From: Hymenochaete sp. R1
Lineage: Eukaryota > Basidiomycota > Agaricomycetes > Hymenochaetales > Hymenochaetaceae
Reading direction: 5' to 3'
Assembly (NCBI GenBank): GCA_019400425.1
Contig: JAFREE010000133.1
Span: 1 to 64,000 of the forward strand
DNA: 64,000 nt
Positions 58,271-64,000 of this stretch are shown here, in pieces. The translations under genes and the position numbers were made by a program. The stretch's first letter is position 1. The number at the start of each line of letters is the position of its first letter. The notes below the pieces were generated by a model, which saw nothing but the letters and a program-made list of their open reading frames with translations, did not search any database and had not been told where the DNA came from.

Positions 58271-60096
58271 ATGGGCTCCACAGGGCAAGCAGCTCTACTT
58301 TCAGAGCTCAATACCATTGCATTCGATGTGATGATCGTGAGGGTAAGTCCTTTAACTGAGGCATTCCAACAATACATACTGATTCGTACTTGAACACAGT
58401 ATACAACGCGTAAGTAGATCTTCTCTGGAATGCCTATCGAAAGCTCACCCGCGGTTTTTAGTGGCCACTTTGGTATTTCTAGTATGCCATATCTATCAAG
58501 AATCTAATTCACTCAATCAGTCTGACATTTATTTGGAAGATTTACGAACACCTGGAAACTCTGGAAGAAGAGGTAAGTCTGAAATTCTTTCGACGAGAAC
58601 TACCCGTTAATATTTTCCCGCAGATGAGATTAGTGTGGCCTTCGAACTGGTCCATTGCAAAAGTCGTCTACCTATTCAATCGGTATCTGCCGTTCCTGAC
58701 GACCATTCTTGCAGTGTACAGTGAGTATACCTCTTTCCCGTTTTTCTTGAACCCTAACTTGACCAACTTGGACAGTTATGATTACAAATACGACATACTC
58801 CGTGAGGCGACCCTCCGACAAATGCTGAGATGTTGTCTAGTACTTAAGATTCATCTAGGATTGCAAAAGCACTTTTCTGGCTGCGGGAGGTGAGCGTCGT
58901 TCCTATGGCTCTAAATGTCCCACATGTCTAATGTTCATGCAGCCTTATGCGCAACTCAGTACGTTTTAGCGGAAGGTTGGCCCGGTTCGTTAGTAACTTA
59001 ATGATGTATCTCATTCGTCTTTCCCCACGTCAGCTATCTTGTTCATGCGGACGTACGCCATTTGGGGTCGGCAACCAAAAATGCTGTGGTTTCTATCTGT
59101 TGTGTTCTCGGTAATTATCAGGCACTTCCTCATCATTTCATCTTTGACTGACATATGTCTTTGATAACGATCGCTCCCCTGACTCGAACTTCGCAGGTCG
59201 AAATGATTGGTGCTTATTTTACGACGGCGTTGTTTATCCGCTCTGTCATTCCTTGTGAGTAGTCGATGTCATCTCGAATTAAATAATTTTTTTGAGAAAT
59301 GCCTTAGTCAACACGTTCACCCTATTCCATTCCGGCTGTTTATTAACATTCCCGAGTCGAATCGATTGGGTAGCACTCGCGATACTTATATTTTCGGAGA
59401 CCTGTGCGTATTTCTTTCTTAGTTGTGACATTTACTCAAGTTCCATTCCTTTCGCTCAGTATGCCTTACCCTTCTGCTGGCGAGAGGTTTCACGCACTGT
59501 AAGACCGCATCTCAGTAGTTTTCGCCATTACCTCTCAAGCTAACGCTTCTTCAGATCGTTCATCAAAATCTCACCTTGTAAAAATCTTGTATCGGGATGG
59601 TGAGCGCCCTTCTTCTCTTGATGATGAACTGAATACCGATGTTGGCATAGGCATCTTTTATTATATAACTGTGCTAGGTCAGGAGAGCCGTTGAAACCCC
59701 GACAAAGATTTGTACTCATGACTACTACAGGCACGACCATCGGAAATCTTATAGTCCTCATGACTGCTTCAGTGAGTCTCAATTATACAAAGTACCATGA
59801 TGCCAGGGGCACTTAATCGACTTTCAGAAATACCTCTGTAGCTTCCTCTTCATGTACGTGTTTCCCCATAACTATGAAGCAACAGGCTAAGATGCCTCTC
59901 TTCGTCCTCTAGCACACAAGGTGTCATCCACAGTGTCCTCTGTAATCGCCTCCTTCTCAGAATCCGTGGCGCATATCAATCACTATCTTCCGACTCACCC
60001 ACCGATCGTCTTGGATCTTGGAAGGTAAAAACACCAGGCCCAGAGGACTCTATTCCTCTCTCCGACTTTTCCGATTTATCCAGCTTTTCAGCGTAA
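58271..60096 (+). CDS. DUF6533-type seven-helix membrane protein
   Basis: A basidiomycete-specific integral membrane family of unknown function. The ATG at 58271 gives MGSTGQAALLSELNTI. After short introns the DUF6533 signature follows: LTFIWKIYEHLETLEEE, then MRLVWPSNWSIAKVVYLFNRYLPFL. Later exons give YVLAEGWPAILFMRTYAIWGRQPKMLWFLSVVFSVEMIGAYF and INDWVALAILIFSE-like segments. The end exons are LYRDGIFYYITVLG, TTIGNLIVLMTAS and GVIHSVLCNRLLLRIRGAY, with a Ser/Pro-rich tail (stop at 60096). About 10 exons. Hydrophobic segments suggest about seven helices. Exon joins in the middle part are approximate. Confidence 0.75.
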
Positions 60097-60650
60097 CTTT
60101 TTTTGAGTGGATGACTTATCCACGTAGCATTTATTATTTGTTGTCCACATTTGCTTTGGTTGTTTCGTTTTGCCTTGATTCATTGCTGCGCTATCCTTTT
60201 TCACTTTATTGTATTTTCATGGACTCTTGTACCAAATATCTTCACCAAAATCAAACATTGTAACACCAGAAAAAATCTGTCTGACAATACAGAATCAATG
60301 TGCACAAGTAGGTCTTGTCTTGCCAATCGTATCACTTTCTGGACCCCTGTTCGGCGCACGCTTATGGGTGTCCTTCAAGCCAGTTCATTCATGCTTGTGC
60401 AAGCGATGGCATTCCCACGCTTTAAGGTCAAAGAAACTTTGAAAAGGTGGATTCACCCTAGAGCGTGTGAAAACACTTGCTGTACTGGCTTAATTGAAGC
60501 TTTTATCATATGCCGACGTCGATCATGATGATAGATACTTATCACATGCCACCGGCACAAGCAAGCCCGAATGCAATCAATACTAACACTCACTTTTCTC
60601 TTGAACTCGGCCCAACACCACTGTGTTCCCTTTCTTGTTTTTCTATAATC
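60097..60650. other. intergenic, no gene supported
   Basis: About 550 bp of pyrimidine-rich sequence before the SCP2 gene. Short frames only; nothing recognised. Confidence 0.35.
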
Positions 60651-61284
60651 ATGTCTGATATCAAAGTTGAAGGCTTCAAGGTACGATTACTTAGCTGGGT
60701 CTAAATGCGTTGCAGATGACTGACGTTACCTGCAGTCCTCTGAAGTACTTGACGAGCTCGCGAAAGCATTTTCGAGCTTCAGTGAAGAACAGAGGAAGGC
60801 ACAAATCAAGAAGGTCTGTATCATCTCGTTATAATATCGTACACCGCTACTGTACTCGCTAAACAGCATTTCGTTCGTTCAGGCCAATGGAATCTTCGAA
60901 TTACGTATAAAGAATGCTGCAGGCAAGGAGGGAATATGGACCATTGACCTCAAGAAAACGGGCACCGTTTACAAGGGCGAGGCGAAGCCAAAGAGTGATG
61001 TCGCCATCATTCTGGCAGACGATACCTTCCTACAGCTCGCAGATGGAAAGGTGTGTTCCTCTCGTCGGTGGTCTAAGCGTATTCACTGAATGGGCGCATT
61101 GGATGAAGCTCGACGGGCAGAAGGCGTTCATGACTGGAAAGTTAAAAACGAAAGGAAACATGATGCTTGCTACCAAGCTCAATGATGTTCTCAAGGTATG
61201 AGTTATTCCGATCATATACAAGTCAGAATGCTCACAAAGTCCTCTTCGTTGCAGGCCGCAAAGCCTCCTAAGGCGAAGCTCTGA
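60651..61284 (+). CDS. SCP2 sterol-carrier-like protein
   Basis: A small lipid-binding protein, often peroxisomal in sterol and fatty acid metabolism. The ATG at 60651 starts MSDIKVEGFK. Introns then separate SSEVLDELAKAFSSFSEEQRK, ANGIFELRIKNAAGKEGIWTIDLKKTGTVYKGEAKP, DVAIILADDTFLQLADGK and LDGQKAFMTGKLKTKGNMMLATKL. The last exon is AAKPPKAKL, with stop at 61284. The AFMTGKLKxKGNMMLATKL segment is the SCP2 hallmark, and the length (about 125 aa) is typical. The C-terminal AKL could act as a peroxisome-targeting PTS1 signal. Confidence 0.9.
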
Positions 61285-61814
61285 CTCCGAGACGAAGGTT
61301 TCAAGGATACCTATTGGTTGAAAGTTGCATTCGTGACTTCCCGCCCATCTGTCGAATTTGTACTTTACTTGTTCACCTTCATGGCTAAATAGCATTATAT
61401 TCTATGTTCGACGTCAGCGACTCGGCCGCGAAGAATTTTCGGTAACTAAGGATACATGAACAGGTTATGGGTTTGGACGAGTGCAAGGCGAGGAACGATA
61501 CATCAATTGATGCAATGTGATATGCTCCGCCGGTGAGGATGGAGAAAAAGAAGGGCTTAACGAAACAGAAATCCGAATGCGTATGATAAATGATGTTGGG
61601 AGAAAGGAACCGGGACACTGAAGGGGACCGGAAGCCGACCGGTCGACTGAAAGGCGCAATTTCCGCGAGCAGAAGTGACACAAGGAAAATACAGTTCTAT
61701 TGCTAGTCGTACAGCCTAGATGAGCGCATTAGGATAAACGCGAGGATATCATTATTCAAAATAGGCTGACCAAGGACATTTCTTTGTCGTTGCGCTTTTT
61801 TTTTTTGTTAAAGT
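61285..61814. other. convergent 3' flank, no gene
   Basis: 530 bp between the SCP2 stop and the HMG-box gene stop. It includes an A/T run near 61795-61806. No gene evident. Confidence 0.4.
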
Positions 61815-62583
61815 TCAGAATAGCTGAGGACCAAGATACGCGGAGTCCATGACTTCGTTCAAGAGTGCGTAAAATTCTATTTCCGTTGGTGACGAGTGTA
61901 AGTCGGTCTGGATGAGACCAGGGACAGCCTCGGAAGAGGAGCTGTCTGGGCTGTAAGGATATAATGACGGAGGGATCCTATCAACAGGGAGGTAGCGAGT
62001 GAGCCCTGAATGCGGCGGCCCAGGATGCGATTCATAAAACGAATCGTGGAATGTCGGACATGATGGGATTGTTGGGCTAGCATTCATCTTATATATACTG
62101 TTAGCAGCATATCAAAGATAAAGTCAATCAGAGAACTTACTAGCGTGGAAGAGCCTGACGCAGAGGGTGGCGGAGTAGTAAGGCATGGAGCAGGACATGA
62201 AGTGTAAATTGGAGCAGCGGTGTTCCTTCGAGAACAAGATAATGTCTCTGAGGAAGCTTGTTGCCTTTTCTCTTTCTCTGACCGTGCTTTCTCGAAGAAG
62301 TTGTACCTCTCGTCCTCCTTCAGAGATGCCCATAGCTGTGCAACGTAGCATGAGATGTCTTGTTGATGGACCATCGTAGCAGGCACGAGTCGATTGGAGA
62401 TTATATGTGAACGAAAGAGGATGAACGCATTTGGGGGTCGAGACACCTTGGGTGAGCTGCCTGGCGATGAGTCTGTGAGCAAGACGGCGTTAGCATGTAA
62501 GGAGGGCCGAACACCATCCAGAGCGCGTAATTAGCTCACTATTTCGGTGAACGGCAGTTTTCGAGGAGCGGACAGAAGGCATG
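61815..62583 (-). CDS. HMG-box transcription factor
   Basis: A sequence-specific HMG-box protein of the fungal MATA_HMG-like class. The first exon starts at the ATG at 62583 (MPSVRSSKTAVHRN). An intron (GTGAGC...CACAG, about 62475-62541) joins it to SSPGSSPKVSRPPNAFILFRSHI. The box continues NRLVPATMVHQQDISCYVAQLWASLKEDERYNFFEKARSEKE. A second intron near 62085-62140 leads to a Pro/Ser-rich C-terminus with PSLYPYSPDSSSSEAV and a stop at 61815. About 225 residues. The context does not show a mating-type locus (no pheromone receptor, MIP or homeodomain genes nearby), so it is probably another HMG-box regulator. Confidence 0.85.
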
Positions 62584-62774
62584 GTGGACTAATATTGATT
62601 TGTGAGCCACTGAGGAGGGTTTGTTGATCATTTTGACGGTCCATTGCAGTCCTTTTCTACTATCTTGAGGATTGGGAGACGGAGAGGATGAGGAGAAGCT
62701 GTAAAAGGATGCACTACGCGTTATAATCACGTCGTGCTTGACCCTCGATAGAAATCACATCGCTTGGCTCATTA

Positions 62775-63266
62775 CAGTGTTTCCTGAAAACCTTTGCAGT
62801 AGAGTCGCGCAAAAAAAAAAAAAAAGTAGCCGAGGCGCGGCTTCCCACGCTTCAGAGAGAGCTCAACCGCCGAAAATACAGGTGGTAAAATACAGTAAAG
62901 TTTCGCTCACCCCGTTTTTGGAAAGCGCGTCGATCACCTGCGACGTGGGGACTTTCTGGGTGGGCAAACCATCGAGGTGCGAAAAAAACAACAACTTTCC
63001 ATTGGACTTGCAAAGAATCTATATATTAATGGTGATGTCTTATGATATTAAAATGCATAATGACTAGTTTGAAGTGAGAAAAAGCAAGTTGAATAAGAAA
63101 ATCTCCATGTTGCAGGTGATCGACGCGCTTTCCAAAAACGGGGTGAGCGAAACTTTACACCTGTATTTTCGGCGGTTGAGCTCTCTCTGAAGCGTGGGAA
63201 GTCGCGCCTCGGCTACTTTTTTTTTTTTTTGCGCGACTCTACTGCAAAGGTTTTCAGGAAACACTG
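62775..63266. mobile_element. fold-back MITE with long terminal inverted repeats, TA target site
   Basis: Two inverted arms, 62775-62941 and 63112-63266, are nearly identical (about 155-167 bp). The left arm carries about 12 extra bases near 62881-62896, a repeat of its own AAAATACAG. The outer ends read CAGTG at left and CACTG at right, each flanked by TA (62773-62774 and 63267-63268). This is the end structure and target duplication of Tc1/mariner elements. The 170-bp centre codes for nothing recognisable, so the 492-bp element would be non-autonomous. Each arm contains an A/T run of about 14-16. Confidence 0.75.
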
Positions 63267-63268
63267 TA

Positions 63269-63639
63269 GATGAGTGTTGCACAGTGAATATATATACGCG
63301 GTATTCATTTTCAAAGATTGTCTCTTCAGTATTCTGGTATGGTATGGAATTCGAAGTCTCGGGACACTACGGAGGTTTTCAAGATTCGATGCGTGAATGG
63401 ATCCTGATTCTCAAAAAGTTACACGACCACGACCTAAGCCTAAGCAAGATGCATTATATGAATACAAGGACCCCGGTTAGATTGCTTTATAGAACATTTT
63501 CAATCCCTATAGCTGCTCGACGCCGTCGGCCGTAGTCGCGGACGTACGCGGATCTGATTTCGTATTTTGCTCGCTCAACGATGTCTCTGCTGCAGCGGGT
63601 CAGTTCGCTAAGGCTGAGTATACTGGACTGTGAGCGCAA
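63269..63639. other. short intergenic stretch between the MITE and the edge gene
   Basis: No gene supported. A frame reading SLSELTRCSRDIVERAKYE on the minus strand could be part of the edge gene but lies in the wrong phase for a simple splice. Confidence 0.3.
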
Positions 63640-64000
63640 TTACTCACAACGTTCGTCGTTTATTGGTGTGTGCTGTAAAATCGCCCCAGCCGAGACCACC
63701 GTATTGTCAGCAAGCCTTATTACAGACTTGCAAAGGTCCTGCATTGATATTGACACAGTCTGTAAGTGTTAAAGCGGTGTAAAAGTTTTGAGGAAACTCA
63801 CTTCTATCGAAATTACTGAATCAACGTCGGACCTTTCGAAGTTGTATATGGGGCCCAAAAACTTGCACATTACATCGAATAGACGTTTGTAACGTCCCGA
63901 ATTCAAGTTTCGCAGATACTGGAGAGCAAGCATTGCTTTCTCTCGAGAATCACCTTCAACTTCAACGTCCATCATATTGCGATCAACTTCGTTTATGGGT
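63640..64000 (-). CDS. partial hypothetical gene at the window edge
   Basis: The minus-strand frame is open through the right end and reads MMDVEVEGDSREKAMLALQYLR, followed by RYKRLFDVMCKFLGPIYNF. A GTGAGT...TACAG intron (near 63765-63805) joins SIE to TVSISMQDLCKSVIRLADNTVVSAGAIL, with an in-frame stop at 63640. It is the C-terminal part of a larger protein, or a later splice continues it. I do not recognise it; its start lies outside the window. Confidence 0.5.

Noticed and set aside
61815..62583. HMG-box gene as part of a mating-type locus
   Set aside because: No pheromone receptor, pheromone, homeodomain or MIP gene lies nearby, so the mating-type assignment is unsupported.
62738..63067. 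Plus-strand frame of 109 codons repeated on the minus strand
   Set aside because: It is the coding shadow of the fold-back element's inverted arms, not a gene.
1..64000. tRNA or rRNA genes
   Set aside because: A scan by eye for tRNA B-box cores such as GGTTCGAATCC on both strands found none I could support; a tRNA-scan would be decisive.

Overview
The window is nuclear DNA of a filamentous fungus, most likely a basidiomycete of the Agaricomycetes. Nearly every gene is broken by short introns (about 37-60 nt) with GTNNGT-type donors and no long AT tract. The gene set also fits: a DUF6533 seven-helix protein, an APSES factor of basidiomycete type, an SPX-type low-affinity phosphate transporter, HUS1, Ku70, POP4, MED22 and a multidomain CGFS glutaredoxin. 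No bacterial-style operons and no tRNA, rRNA or CRISPR were found. Exon joins were worked out by eye from splice sites and family conservation.

Layout. 0.9-4.2 kb (minus): a cystathionine beta-lyase whose last exon runs in frame, without a stop, into mevalonate kinase, so the two look like one fused gene. 4.6-8.7 kb: two paralogous intradiol ring-cleavage dioxygenase genes flanking a MITE-like element of about 0.7 kb with terminal inverted repeats. 9.9-15.8 kb: a small hypothetical gene, a UBP8/USP22-type deubiquitinase, HUS1 and an isochorismatase-family hydrolase. 18-19 kb: a zinc-finger-like plus LysM protein.

19.4-32.5 kb is the most unusual part. It holds five copies (four apparently intact, one decayed) of a protein family I do not recognise. 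Each has a Zn2Cys6-like cluster with a widened first loop, then a tryptophan-rich motif, a low-complexity linker and a helical C-terminal region. The copies lie in mixed orientations and surround MED22 and a DapA-family aldolase gene, which are unrelated to them.

33-41.4 kb: Grx3/4-type glutaredoxin, Ku70, PP2A activator (PTPA) and ornithine decarboxylase. 42.9-45.6 kb: APSES transcription factor behind a pyrimidine-rich leader. 48.3-51.9 kb: SPX-domain phosphate transporter. 53.2-56.6 kb: a SAM-like tail-anchored protein divergent from RNase P subunit POP4. 58.3-62.6 kb: DUF6533 membrane protein, SCP2 sterol-carrier protein and HMG-box factor. 62.8-63.3 kb: a fold-back MITE with Tc1/mariner-like ends. 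A partial gene leaves the right edge.

The genes are mostly ordinary housekeeping functions without a shared pathway. Several neighbours share divergent promoters (UBP8/HUS1, Ku70/PTPA, copy A/MED22, SAM protein/POP4), and MED22 and the DapA-family gene converge with only 38 bp between stops.
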